64,000 nucleotides of DNA, from positions 1,178,001-1,242,000 of the forward strand of contig OZ345369.1 in assembly GCA_977006965.1 (NCBI GenBank). The letters run 5' to 3'. The translations under genes and the position numbers were made by a program. This stretch comes from Phymatolithon calcareum. Lineage: Eukaryota; Rhodophyta; Florideophyceae; Hapalidiales. Shown here piece after piece: positions 1 to 9,549 of this stretch. Every line of letters begins with the position of its first letter. Position 1 is the stretch's first letter. The notes below the pieces were generated by a model. That model was not told where the DNA came from. It worked only from the letters and a program-made list of their open reading frames with translations, and did not search any database.

Positions 1-1
1 G

Positions 2-676
2 ATCGGTACCTTTTGCGGATTTAATAACTCGTTCAGCACACAGAAAAATCCAAGCTTTAACGATACGGTTGACACCCCGGAGACGTTCGGTACGAAGCCT
101 AAGCAATGCGCTGCTCGTCTAGCACCGGTCACCAAGGTCAACTCTACGGCGGTATGCTTCCCAGGTTCTGCCAGCGTGGAAACAAGGACTGGTGTAAAGC
201 TCATGCGTGATCTCGCAGTCGGGAACGAAGTGCTGGTTGATGAGGGGCACTTCTCGGAAGTGTACATGTTCACCCATAAGATTGCGAATGGAAGGTATCC
301 TTTCGTCGAGCTCAGCACGGAAAGTGGAAAAATCGCGCTAACGAAAAGCCATTTCCTCTATGTGAATGGCGAGCTTGTTCCTGCCGGTTCAGTGCGAGTT
401 GGCGATGTGCTCGAGGGCGCTGCTGGGGGACGCGTTTTGAGTGTTCGGGAAGTTGTTGGGAAGGGCTTGTTCAATCCGCAAACACTCCATGGTGACATCG
501 TCGTAGATGGAATGCGCTGTGCGACGTACACGAAGGCTGTTGCACCAAAGGCGGCCCATGCTCTACTGGCACCGTTGCGGGCGACACGAGAACTCTTCGG
601 GTGGAGCTTGAGCGGACTGGAAAGCGATGTGTATGCACCGGTGCGAGCCTTTCGGCGGATCCTGAGTGCAGCGTAA
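2..676 (+). CDS. Hedgehog-type Hint (Hog) autoprocessing domain protein, 5' end outside window
   Basis: The frame is open from the first bases of the window, so the N-terminal part of the protein is missing. The visible part begins with about 50 residues of linker and then a Hint domain. The domain starts at Cys 155-157 in the context VCFPGS, the place of the nucleophilic cysteine in hedgehog proteins. Further on come the Thr/His block LTKSHFLYV and the late block TLHGDIVVDGMRCATYT, which resembles the hedgehog TxHGxIVVxxxxASCY pattern. The tail AAHALLAPLR also resembles the region after the Hint fold. In known hedgehog proteins this domain cleaves its own chain and transfers a lipid to the upstream product; whether this one does so is inference. 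The initial Met at 176 lies inside the domain and is not the true start. Confidence 0.8.
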   Translation: MGTFCGFNNSFSTQKNPSFNDTVDTPETFGTKPKQCAARLAPVTKVNSTAVCFPGSASVETRTGVKLMRDLAVGNEVLVDEGHFSEVYMFTHKIANGRYPFVELSTESGKIALTKSHFLYVNGELVPAGSVRVGDVLEGAAGGRVLSVREVVGKGLFNPQTLHGDIVVDGMRCATYTKAVAPKAAHALLAPLRATRELFGWSLSGLESDVYAPVRAFRRILSAA

Positions 677-913
677 GAGATGAGTTGAGTGATTCTAAGC
701 GGTTTGGGGACTTTTTTGAGAACTGATTCTTTTGTAGTAATGATGACGATGCGCAGTCGAAATCCGTCCACGGCTATATGGGCACTATATATTGCGTGGC
801 AATGTGGGGACACGAACGGCAAGCTATTTCGGTGTCGAATGCAAAAAAGACTCGAAATTTGGGAACCATGCCATTGATAATCTCAAAATGAACAGTCTCC
901 AAGGGGAGAGCAC

Positions 914-2917
914 ATGGGAAGAGGTTTCCGATTGACCAGACGTAGAGCAATATCAAGGACTACGAGCGGATTGTCACAAGTGCTCCGGTCTCATATGGGT
1001 AAAAAACAAAAGTCATGTGTGGAAAAAGAATACGTTGCTACGGTGAGAGAGTATCTACTGGATGTGGAGAAGAAATACAACGAAAAAATGGACTACATCG
1101 ACGGTATTGGCGAAGCGGTGAGGGTCTTGCAAAGCATCGAAAGTACAAGGGAGGACAAGATCGAGCAGGGCGACAACGTCAGGGATATTACGCAGTTCCT
1201 ATTCGAAAGTAGAGAGCATTTTGATGAAATGGTCAACAAGTGTCTCGAGGAGGAGACCTTTGTGTTTGATTTTGCGAAATGGGCTTACGACATCGAGAGA
1301 GATCTCCGAGCCCAGGACCCGTTTGGGATATCCCGGGCTACAATATGCGAGGGTGAACTTATGGACGACGGCAACTGGACAGTTCCTCAAACTACAAGCA
1401 TTAGTCCAGGGGGGAAAAGCATAAAATCATTCATTCAAATACTGCAAGCCAATGGTGATTTGAAAACGTTGCGAACTCAAGATGAACCTGAAAAAGATAA
1501 ATCATTTTTCTGGGCATCATCTCTTGCATGGTCGTTTACCTTGATGGGTATGGTCGCTGTGCTTGGGTTCTTGACAAGAGACTTTTACAGCGCTCAAACG
1601 AATCTCGCAATACATCTTGACCGTCATGTAACTCCACATATGCCGTATCCAGCCGTGACAGTATGCAACAACAAGCCAAGGGTACCGCTTTTCTTCGATT
1701 TCCCAACCCAACAGTACCCAGGAACCGCACTTTTCGGATTGTCATCGTTCTTATTGCGTAACTCTTCAACTGGGTCATTGGAAATCATAAAATATCCTGC
1801 TACTATTCCGCATGGAAGTAGTGGGATCGAGGAAGTTGTAAGTGGAGCTGTGCCCGAATCATGTCAAGGGATAAAGAGGGAACTATCGATTGACACAGAT
1901 CAGAAGTCTCTATTCACACTTGGAGACTTTTTCAACGTATCCAAGATGCAGCAAGTGAAACGGAAAGAATATCTGAATACTTCCAAAGAGTGCTACTGGT
2001 GCGTACGGGTGGGAGCTCAACCGAAAATTATGGCCCAATTTGCCGATTCCTCCGGTACCGGTCTGACTGCGCCTTCGTTCAAGCTCAACTTCTTTCGTTC
2101 AACGCTCACTGAAGGGTGCAGCACGATGTCCGGTTTCCGCGATCGCGACATTCGCAGTCTTCTGGGTAATGAATTGCGAAGTCACTCAAAAGCGCTGATT
2201 GATCGGAAAGTGCTAGATTTTGCCGACTTTCCACCCGGAAATCCTCGTTATGACGCTCTCCTCACGGTGGAACAGGGCTTTCATCAGGAAGTTCTCGCTG
2301 GTGGGGTACTAGGGCGTGGAGATTATATCGCGAGCATGATGTTTGCTTGCAATGTGTACTTTTACTCGGGTTATTTTTATCCGACACAAGGCACACCGGA
2401 CATTCGATACCGTTTCACATATGAAAACCGAAGTTGGGTACAGGTAGGGCGCGGGCCATTCTACACAGCGCGTGTGTGGCACCCGGATGCTAAGGACATT
2501 ATTGGGCCAGGCAATGTTGGGGTTGAAATTGATCGGTACACTACAAACCATGCTCAAATCCTTTTTCAAGACCCCGATGTGAACAACTCGAAGGAATTTG
2601 TTTCTATGCAGTCGAAAATTGCCAACATTGAGTCAGGTACAGCATTGTCCCTTGGTGTCGATCGACGTCAAGAGCGTGGCCAAATTAGCTACATTGTCAA
2701 TGTGCAAACGATCAACAAGGAAAGTTCGCAATCGAAAAGGTTTTCGGGCTTTTCAGTGGCTCTCGCGTATCGCACCAAATTCACGCAAGTTGTTAAAGCG
2801 GTGCCTACAATGCAATGGTCGTCGTATCTGACCGATTTTTTGGAGTTTGTGGGCCTTTTTACGGGCGTTTGTGTGTTTACTTTATTTGTCGCACCAGCAC
2901 ACACCATTGCCTTTTAA
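914..2917 (+). CDS. DEG/ENaC (amiloride-sensitive channel)-like membrane protein
   Basis: A 667-residue protein with the two-membrane-span layout of the DEG/ENaC family. About 195 basic and acidic residues precede a first hydrophobic segment (roughly residues 196-220, WSFTLMGMVAVLGFL). It is followed after about 25 residues by YPAVTVCNN, very like the family's post-TM1 motif FPAVTICN. A large loop with scattered cysteines (CYWCVRVG, GCSTMSG, ACNVYFYSGYFYP) follows. The second hydrophobic stretch close to the C-terminus, FLEFVGLFTGVCVFTLFVAP, resembles the pore helix block GLFxGxSxLxxxE, but without the usual acidic residue. The protein stops about 10 residues after this helix. A cation-channel role is inferred from the family. 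There is no sign of introns. An alternative is a lineage-specific receptor with the same topology. Confidence 0.6.
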   Translation: MGRGFRLTRRRAISRTTSGLSQVLRSHMGKKQKSCVEKEYVATVREYLLDVEKKYNEKMDYIDGIGEAVRVLQSIESTREDKIEQGDNVRDITQFLFESREHFDEMVNKCLEEETFVFDFAKWAYDIERDLRAQDPFGISRATICEGELMDDGNWTVPQTTSISPGGKSIKSFIQILQANGDLKTLRTQDEPEKDKSFFWASSLAWSFTLMGMVAVLGFLTRDFYSAQTNLAIHLDRHVTPHMPYPAVTVCNNKPRVPLFFDFPTQQYPGTALFGLSSFLLRNSSTGSLEIIKYPATIPHGSSGIEEVVSGAVPESCQGIKRELSIDTDQKSLFTLGDFFNVSKMQQVKRKEYLNTSKECYWCVRVGAQPKIMAQFADSSGTGLTAPSFKLNFFRSTLTEGCSTMSGFRDRDIRSLLGNELRSHSKALIDRKVLDFADFPPGNPRYDALLTVEQGFHQEVLAGGVLGRGDYIASMMFACNVYFYSGYFYPTQGTPDIRYRFTYENRSWVQVGRGPFYTARVWHPDAKDIIGPGNVGVEIDRYTTNHAQILFQDPDVNNSKEFVSMQSKIANIESGTALSLGVDRRQERGQISYIVNVQTINKESSQSKRFSGFSVALAYRTKFTQVVKAVPTMQWSSYLTDFLEFVGLFTGVCVFTLFVAPAHTIAF

Positions 2918-3527
2918 TTCCGCTCAACTCAACTCCTTCCGCACGTAAAAAATCTTTTCGAACGAACCCGATTACACAGTTGCAAGCGGTGTTGTATTCG
3001 GTACCTGATGCCGGTAGAACATTAGAGGAGTTTATTTGCGACGCTGTATGTTGAAAGATGGATGACAAAAGATGCAGTCCGTTGGATTGTAGTGGTGGCA
3101 GAGAAGCGTTTTCTTTCACAGAAGACTCTTTGAGAATGTGAAGTGTTCGACCAGTGGACCATTCGAGTGCTCTTGTGCGAACATTTAGGGAAACACACGG
3201 AATTATGATCTTATTTCAAACGATTGAAGATGTTCCGCCAAGTTGGTTGGTTGGTGATATTGTTTATGTGGAACATGGCGACCCCTATTCTGGTTATGCG
3301 GAAGCTATGCGAAATGGTGAACAGTGCGACAGCTCTTGAGAGGTGGAACGGCTGTGATGGGGAGAATCCAGACAGGAAGGAGGCGGAATAGCGGGCGGAA
3401 GTTCACGAAGCACCCTTGTCCATTTTATTTGAGCTATAAAGTCGTAGCCCTGTAGAACGATATGTTCCAATTGGGCTAATCACAAATCAGATCGTTCATA
3501 TTGGCTTGCTCTGAAATTCCTACTCTT
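2918..3527. other. Non-coding stretch after the channel-like gene
   Basis: Short open frames only, none with recognisable similarity. It probably includes the 3' untranslated region of the upstream gene. Confidence 0.5.
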
Positions 3528-4173
3528 CATCGCAGACGCGTATGAGATTGATGGCTCGGAGATAAGCGCGGCTCAAGTTACGAAGTTGTCGATCCGATAT
3601 CCAAGCTGGTTGAATTACATGAGACTGGTCACATTATGGGTCAAGTTTTTACTGGGTCTACCGGCTCGCTTCCACCTACTTCGTATGTGACCAGGGAATT
3701 GATAATCTACACTCCTGTCAATGAGTCCATCTTTGCTAGTATCTTCGTTGAAAACATACGTGATCACTGGAATACTGCGCCTCTACGTCAATAAGAATTA
3801 TATTCAAGGCAGTGCTCGACTGCAGATGAAAGTCAGTCACCGCACGGCCGCGCGCTTGACTCTCACGGTGCTAGCACAGCTGTGCACAGCAGTTCGGAGA
3901 GGACTACTGTAACCTTACCCTATCTTCCCAATCAACAACACGTTAAAGTAGTTACAGTAGTTGCCTCTTTCCTTCACGCCAGGGCCCACGTGTACGTAGT
4001 ATTGTACACAGTACTACAATAAAACTATGACCATACTGTACACTGCACACTATCCACTCTCATACTGCCATCGGTGACCAAAGGCGCTACACGGGGCACT
4101 AATTTAGAAGCATGATTGGGATTTTGGAGCGTGGGGAAGCAGTCTGTATCATAGATCGTGCGAAAGCTCAGGC
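3528..4173 (+). repeat. 646 bp dispersed repeat, copy A
   Basis: Matches 28439-29087 in the same orientation with only scattered single-base differences and one 3 bp insertion (GTTGTCG versus GTTGTTGTCG near 3590). A more diverged copy of its first half lies inverted at about 43640-43985. The diverged copy keeps a longer frame (residues like FVENVGDHWNTNALRQYE), so the repeat derives from a once-coding sequence now broken by stops. The product is not recognised. Confidence 0.85.
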
Positions 4174-6074
4174 TTGCAGCTGGTAAAGCCACTTATTATG
4201 CAAATGGAAAGCTTCGGCCCTCAGTTCGCACTTTCAATGCACGAGTCGGCGCGCAATGCTCGTTTTGGTTGGGGGAATGATTCTACCAACTACAGAGGGA
4301 AGATTGATGTGTCACAGTTTTGAAATGCGACAGCAAATGGAAGTATTGGTCGTTTCGGGGGCGGGCGAGATAAGATTACCCCGCCGCTCCCTCCTCGCGA
4401 AAGTGTTCCTATTAAGCCTATTCACGTCGAGCGCGACAGGGAACAGAGAGAGAGGTTTCGAAAGCAGGTGATGAAGAACTATTTGTACATGAAGATGCAC
4501 GGGCAGGCTTCGTTGCGGGTTTCGCTCTGTGTTGGCGGGCAGACTGGGACGGTAGTAGCGGAAGAGAAATGTGCTCCCCGCAGTCGGAGCGCAATTTATA
4601 GCGCTGTTGTCGTGAATCGACGATTCACGCTTCAACGGTATCATATCATATAGTGCAACTCTCCTATCGGCCTCCGGGGCGAGGCCAGATGCCAAGCTCC
4701 GGGCCTACAGCTCGAAAGTTTCATTAAATTCCGAAAAAAAATTCCAGCTTTCGCTCTAACCCTTGGTGAGGAAGTGTCTTCTTTGCCTAACTGCAAGAGG
4801 GTGCCATAGCAGGGACCCTCAACGCTCTACAACTTGCGACCTATCCCGATGTCGCGCCCGCTGTTATGTCGCTGTCCCGAGGCGGTTGCTTTTTCCTCTC
4901 GCGACTGTACGCCGCACAACTTGGATCGTGGTAGTCATGCTGCTCGTAGTAAGTGATCTGATGGGCCATACGGGCACGTGACTCTCGTGTGTCTATGCGC
5001 TGCATCGCTGTCTTTCGCGTAGTTGTAGTTAGATCTAGATTGCAAAGTCGCTCCATCGTGATGAGCGTAGCTTGGGACGAGCACATAACAATGGACTTTT
5101 AGCTTGTTGGAAACTTTGTAGGCCTCGACACAGGGCACTGCACAAGGCCTGACAAAAGTGTACCACTTCTTCAAGCGAAAGTGACCTATATCGTCAATGG
5201 GTTTAATACCAGAGGCGATTCCTTTATTGGCAGTAGCATTACAAAAGAGGGCCGAGTTGCTTAGCTCGTAAAGGAGCAGACAGTCGTGGTTGTTGATCGT
5301 GCTTCCTTCTTGGTATTGCTCGAAAAAATGGAATGGTTTACGTCTTGCTTCGTGGATTCTTGTCCTAATTGTTTTTCCTCATTGGGCCCGCCTCTATTCG
5401 GAGACGTGATGAACCATCACATGCTCTACAGTTTGTCCCGTGCGACTGTGTGTCTTGATGTATCTATCATCTACGGCATTTGTAGCACGGAGGAAAGACT
5501 TGAGAGCCACTTACAGCAGATTCTTTAGTCGAGGCTAAAGCCCGTTGTATGCTGGAATTGATATAGTCGATTGTTCTTCTGCACAGGCATATTCGCTCTC
5601 AACAGTGTTACGAAACATTCAGCTCTTGTGGGAAAGTGATCGGATAATTGGAAAAATGAGAAAAGGTAATAACCACCTTTTCTCATTTAATTATTATTTC
5701 TCGATAACCCCTGCTACCGAGAGGTTGCACCTCTTCCTCGGATACGACTGGGCAGTGGGAGAACAATTGAGGACCAGTTTCTTACTCAAGTATCGCATGT
5801 ATGGAAAGAGCGGGTGAAACCAGTTCTAATTTGTAAACTTAGCTTGCCAAGATTAGCGAAAAGAATATTTGCTGGACTGTTCGAATCGACGGCAACCTGC
5901 ACGTCAACAAATGCGATTCCCAACATTCTTCGGGTTGTTTTTGCGGCATCACATGGTCATCACGAACGCTATGCAGCTGTCCAGCTCGCTAACGATAGAA
6001 TAAATTGATAGAAACTTAGGCCCTCGAAACGCTTCTTGCTCCACTAGGGGAAAACGCAATATGAATGAATGAAT
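4174..6074. other. Non-coding stretch
   Basis: No gene recognised on either strand. It contains a short palindrome at about 4611-4629 (CGTGAATCG, one base, CGATTCACG) and the hairpin at 5654-5688. Confidence 0.5.
5654..5688. repeat. Perfect hairpin, 14 bp arms, 7 nt loop
   Basis: AAATGAGAAAAGGT at 5654-5667 is exactly complementary to ACCTTTTCTCATTT at 5675-5688. No gene ends just upstream, so a terminator-like role is unsupported; it may be a fold-back remnant. Confidence 0.7.
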
Positions 6075-6119
6075 GAACCGGTGGCCGAATGGTTTCAGGC
6101 GATAGAGTCTAAATCTCCT
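6075..6119 (+). other. tRNA-like 5' half (serine-type relic)
   Basis: The sequence TGGCCGAATGG matches an A box and forms a D stem (GCC/GGC) as in class II serine tRNAs. It is followed by an anticodon-arm-like stretch with GTCTAAA in the loop. No good B box, T arm or complementary acceptor end follows, so this is not a functional tRNA gene; it is either a pseudogene or the head of a tRNA-derived SINE. Confidence 0.35.
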
Positions 6120-6601
6120 TATTTGTAGAGTCCATTGTGCATACTACAGGGTGATGGTGAGAAACATAAGCGATTTTCGAGGGATTTTAGTGCATGTACC
6201 GAACGCATATACACCGGACCACAATGTCTCCGCTAAACGGTGACCACGATCACATAAAAATGGCGTCATTTGAAACAATGACTACCACTCACTGGCGTTC
6301 GCTGACTTACAGTGCCTTAAGGCGCACACGTGGAACGTCAAAATCAAATTTTATCATATACTCGTCATACCAAGCGCGTGGCGTCCCGTAGATTAGGCAG
6401 ATCCAATCTCATACATTTATCCGATTTTCATCCATCCTTGTCGCGCGTGATCACTGTACCCCGCAACACAAGACAATGTAGAATCCCCACGAATAGTAGC
6501 ATTTGTTTAAATAGATACGCCCGGACCCCCGAACCTCAAGTTTAGCTAAGGTCAAGTCAAAAAATAACAAAAACACGAACGAATAAACACCAATACTTTA
6601 T

Positions 6602-6799
6602 CTAGACCAACCTTTCAACACAAATGATAAGCGTACGGCCACTCAGAGCGTCCTGGTTTCGAAACTGTTGATGGAACGTGTCCACAACAGTGTTCTCGCC
6701 CTGTACAGTCTCGAGCGGCAATTGCCTCACTGTCTCTTTGCAAGATACGCAGAGAAACAGGATGCAGTATAATGCTACAACCACGAGAGTCCTTACCAT
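6602..6799 (-). CDS. Possible small secreted peptide, divergent from Fanzor
   Basis: A 65-residue frame read away from the Fanzor gene. It begins with Met-Val-Arg and a hydrophobic run (TLVVVALYCILFLCVSC) that looks like a signal peptide, followed by a polar tail. An in-frame Met lies 13 residues upstream. No family is recognised and the frame is short, so it could be chance. It shares the short intergenic region with the Fanzor promoter. Confidence 0.25.
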   Translation of the reverse strand: MVRTLVVVALYCILFLCVSCKETVRQLPLETVQGENTVVDTFHQQFRNQDALSGRTLIICVERLV

Positions 6800-6839
6800 C
6801 CATGATGGATGACTCGTTGGCTGAGTTTTTAGTACCATC

Positions 6840-6847
6840 TATATAAA
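6840..6847 (+). promoter_or_regulatory. TATA box upstream of Fanzor
   Basis: TATATAAA lies 90 bp before the ATG at 6937 and 5' of a pyrimidine-rich leader, the usual place for a class II core promoter. Confidence 0.45.
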
Positions 6848-6936
6848 GTCCACGTCAATGCTTACCTACCGAAGCTACACTCGACCACTCCACAACCTAA
6901 CCACCAGCCCAGAGACCACCGAACTCTGGGTGGGAC

Positions 6937-8478
6937 ATGGATGTCGTCGCTACACCTGCCGGCGACGGCGATGACGACGATACACCGTCGAAGAAGAAAA
7001 AGCGCACAATCGCCGCGAACAACGATCTGCAAGAATTTGCGTCGATACGCAAGATTCCGAAGGCCAAGAGAAGGTTAAGGGCCATGACCGTAACGTCCTC
7101 CGCGGACGCATGCATTCGGTCCGATATGCAGAACCGCGAGAAGATACTTGCCGCCATGGACGAGCATGCCAAAACGCTCGGTACGCTCCGGCATATCGTC
7201 TCCGTGTACCTCAATGTCCTCGCGGACGACGAGCCTGCTGAAATTGCTCACGAACTGGTCTTTGACCAATGGTTCATATCAACACTTTTCCTGCGTTTCG
7301 CCAACAGACGCGTACGCGCTGACGCCGAAAGAAGATGGAAGGATAACGATGTCGAGCTTGTGCGACTTCATTTCCAGCGATACGTGCAGGAGAACCCAGT
7401 GCAGCAGTCGGCCATCGACTCCCTTTCCCACTTTCCGCAGCGATGCGTCTCCACCTCGCTGTCCACGCAAATGCTAACGGCCATGAAGAGGCATCTCTCC
7501 GAAGAATTTAGCCGTCGATCACTTTTACATTTAAAGTGCCTCTTGGCGCAAAGGCTTCACCACCTGGCGGTCAATTGGGACACTTTCCAAAAGGACATAC
7601 AAAACGCCAGCAAAGTGGTTTTTGAATGCTGTACGACCTCGGATGACGATCGCCCGGTCGAATTAATTACAAAATTTTGTGATCCTGAACGTCTGAAACA
7701 GTGGCCGGAACCGCCTAACCATCTCGAAAACTGGCCGGAACCGCATAAGCGTCTCGAAAACTGGCCGGAACCGCTGCTCGACGTCGTCCAAGAATACCGA
7801 CAAGAATTCAGCCCAATGCGCACACCGCCGAAAAAGCGCAACACCACGACGCCACCGGAAGAGTTCGACAACTTCCAGTACCAGCAGAAGAGCAATTTTT
7901 CTTGCATGTTACGACTGACGCACATGTTCAGGGAACGCGATGCTGCGATTTTGGAAAACAAACGCCAAGTCTTGCAGTGGGTCAACAGTCGACAACCGAT
8001 TGTTAAGCTCTCGTCGTCCAAGGAGGGCTATAAAGCTCAGATGCCTCGGAGTGCCATACTTCTACGTCCAAAGTGGTTGGATAATGACGCTCCTTTCAAT
8101 CCTGACGACGGACACCGACTCGTGAAAATGGTCAAGCTGTGCAGGGAGGCACTTCTCGGCAGCCGAACATTCCCCGGCTTTGATATGGTTCCGCCGTCAT
8201 TTCACCTGCTCCCCAAGTTCACTTTGACCAGGGCTTTCGTGCAGTACGACCGCGAGTCACTCATCACGTTGCTCAACAGTGTTGGGGTTCCTCATCTTCC
8301 TCGGAATTCCAGAATTTGGTGGACCTCTTGTTTCAGCTTCCATACGAAGGAAACAGTGCGACGGAATATTGATGTTCCACGGAAGACCTCGGGCAAATCA
8401 CGAAAGAACCGCCGGAAAGTGCTCAAACTTTCACGCCGACTGCGGAAGGGCATACCTGTGCTCTCGTCGAGTGCCTAG
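6937..8478 (+). CDS. Fanzor (eukaryotic TnpB-like) nuclease, N-terminal part
   Basis: Frame of 513 residues, in the same reading frame as the RuvC part that follows after a single TAG at 8476-8478. The start ATG at 6937 gives a nuclear localisation-like cluster SKKKKR near residue 20 and a second basic patch KAKRRLR. The block FHLLPKFTLTRAFVQYDRESLITLLN (8200-8277) resembles the stretch that precedes the RuvC domain in Fanzor proteins. From about 8280 the frame loses obvious similarity. Reading frame 3 gives a protein-like run (EFQNLVDLLFQLPYEGN) before its own stop, so a frameshift or a small intron ending at the TAG is possible. In characterised Fanzors the N-terminal part holds the guide RNA and target recognition domains. 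Residues about 252-280 hold a tandem LENWPEP repeat. Confidence 0.75.
   Translation: MDVVATPAGDGDDDDTPSKKKKRTIAANNDLQEFASIRKIPKAKRRLRAMTVTSSADACIRSDMQNREKILAAMDEHAKTLGTLRHIVSVYLNVLADDEPAEIAHELVFDQWFISTLFLRFANRRVRADAERRWKDNDVELVRLHFQRYVQENPVQQSAIDSLSHFPQRCVSTSLSTQMLTAMKRHLSEEFSRRSLLHLKCLLAQRLHHLAVNWDTFQKDIQNASKVVFECCTTSDDDRPVELITKFCDPERLKQWPEPPNHLENWPEPHKRLENWPEPLLDVVQEYRQEFSPMRTPPKKRNTTTPPEEFDNFQYQQKSNFSCMLRLTHMFRERDAAILENKRQVLQWVNSRQPIVKLSSSKEGYKAQMPRSAILLRPKWLDNDAPFNPDDGHRLVKMVKLCREALLGSRTFPGFDMVPPSFHLLPKFTLTRAFVQYDRESLITLLNSVGVPHLPRNSRIWWTSCFSFHTKETVRRNIDVPRKTSGKSRKNRRKVLKLSRRLRKGIPVLSSSA
7691..7775 (+). repeat. In-frame 30 bp tandem repeat inside Fanzor
   Basis: Nearly three copies of a 30 bp unit encoding about ten residues (LENWPEPxxR). 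The second and third copies are almost identical in DNA, which points to recent slippage expansion. Confidence 0.85.
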
Positions 8479-9549
8479 ACGCTCAACAAACGGGCGTACG
8501 AGAAGATAAAACGGGACCCTTCGATGCCCATACCGTGGCTAGTGAACTCCATAACCACGGACGGCCTTCAGGTGAAGGTCGTCTTGGCCACAATAGAAGA
8601 CACGCGGGCAAGCCGAGTACCCACCGGTCTTGACGTGCTCCACAAGAAAGGCTACCGAGAGATCTCCGGCGCGTACGACGTCAAAAAGCATACGAAGGGT
8701 GTGTTCAAGGGCGCGAAACCGGTTCCCCGAGATCTAAGGGGCGAAATCATCGCTATCGGTCTCGACCCCGGTCTGGTCGAAGTGGCCACGACGGCAAGAG
8801 CAACAATGAACTTTCCAGCTCGCGACTTCAAGTCGTCGGCATTCGCGCAGTTTGGTACCAGCTTTCCGACGAAGAAGTTCCGTCGTGAGAACTTATCTAT
8901 CAATGCGCAGAATTTTGAAGCGACCAGGCGACAAAACGACCCTGCGTACCGAGCTGCCGTGCAGCGATTTAGCGAGGTGACGCTGAAGGAGGCCGGAAAA
9001 GCGCGAGCGTACGCCACGGTCGTTCACGAGACTTTGCCCATCATGATGGAGGAACTTCTAAGTCCCCTGCGGCGACAGAAGCGGTTTGCGCGTTTCCGTG
9101 CCGGGCAAAGAGCGATGCATCACCTTGCATCCTCGTTATTGTTCGACGAGGAACAAATAGAGCTGCGGCGGTTGAAGGGCCAAGAGAAGAAGCAGAAGAA
9201 GAAGGAGCTGTACGGTCGTCCCCGGGTCGTTTTTTTCGGCAATGCTGAGTACAGGTTTGCTAAAAGCGGGCCCACTCCGCGGAAGAAGCTGATTCGAGCT
9301 TTAGCGAAGGTGTGCCCTGTGGTTCTGACGGACGAGTTCCGGACGTCTGCACGTTGTCATGGATGTGGGATGCCTATGCAAAAGGGCAAAGGTTTTCGTG
9401 TGCTACACTGTCCAAACAGTGCACCGGGCGAGAACTCCTGCAGCGTGGGCGACATTGACAGGGACGTGAACGCCGCGCGCAACATAGGAACATGTGGTGT
9501 CCACATGCTTTTAGGAAAAGAGCGTCCGGAGTATCTGTCTAGGTCGTAG
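8479..9549 (+). CDS. Fanzor RuvC nuclease and zinc-finger part
   Basis: In-frame continuation of the preceding frame. Counting from Met 8524 (341 residues), the RuvC-I aspartate is D81 in IGLDPG (8764-8766). A block FFGNAEYRFAKSG with PRKKL follows at 236-255, then DEFRTS at 270-275, a zinc finger C278-x2-C281 with C296 and C306, and RuvC-III D314 in DRDVNAARN. These are the hallmarks of the IS200/605 TnpB-Fanzor family, with the DExRTS block typical of eukaryotic Fanzors. Upstream, TTDGLQVKV corresponds to the conserved TDG strand. All catalytic and zinc positions are present, so decay, if any, is limited to the junction near 8280-8480. In this family the protein cuts DNA under guidance of an RNA made from the element's 3' end. 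Confidence 0.88.
   Translation, partial: TLNKRAYEKIKRDPSMPIPWLVNSITTDGLQVKVVLATIEDTRASRVPTGLDVLHKKGYREISGAYDVKKHTKGVFKGAKPVPRDLRGEIIAIGLDPGLVEVATTARATMNFPARDFKSSAFAQFGTSFPTKKFRRENLSINAQNFEATRRQNDPAYRAAVQRFSEVTLKEAGKARAYATVVHETLPIMMEELLSPLRRQKRFARFRAGQRAMHHLASSLLFDEEQIELRRLKGQEKKQKKKELYGRPRVVFFGNAEYRFAKSGPTPRKKLIRALAKVCPVVLTDEFRTSARCHGCGMPMQKGKGFRVLHCPNSAPGENSCSVGDIDRDVNAARNIGTCGVHMLLGKERPEYLSRS

Noticed and set aside
4312-4695. Reverse frame of 127 codons
   Set aside because: Composition is unlike the confident proteins here, with no domain, membrane segment or conserved copy.
6075-6130. A serine-like tRNA with anticodon CTA, which would be an amber suppressor and might explain the TAG codons in the Fanzor and KDZ frames
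   Set aside because: The T arm, B box and 3' acceptor strand are missing and the anticodon stem pairs poorly. Pseudogene decay explains the stops more simply.
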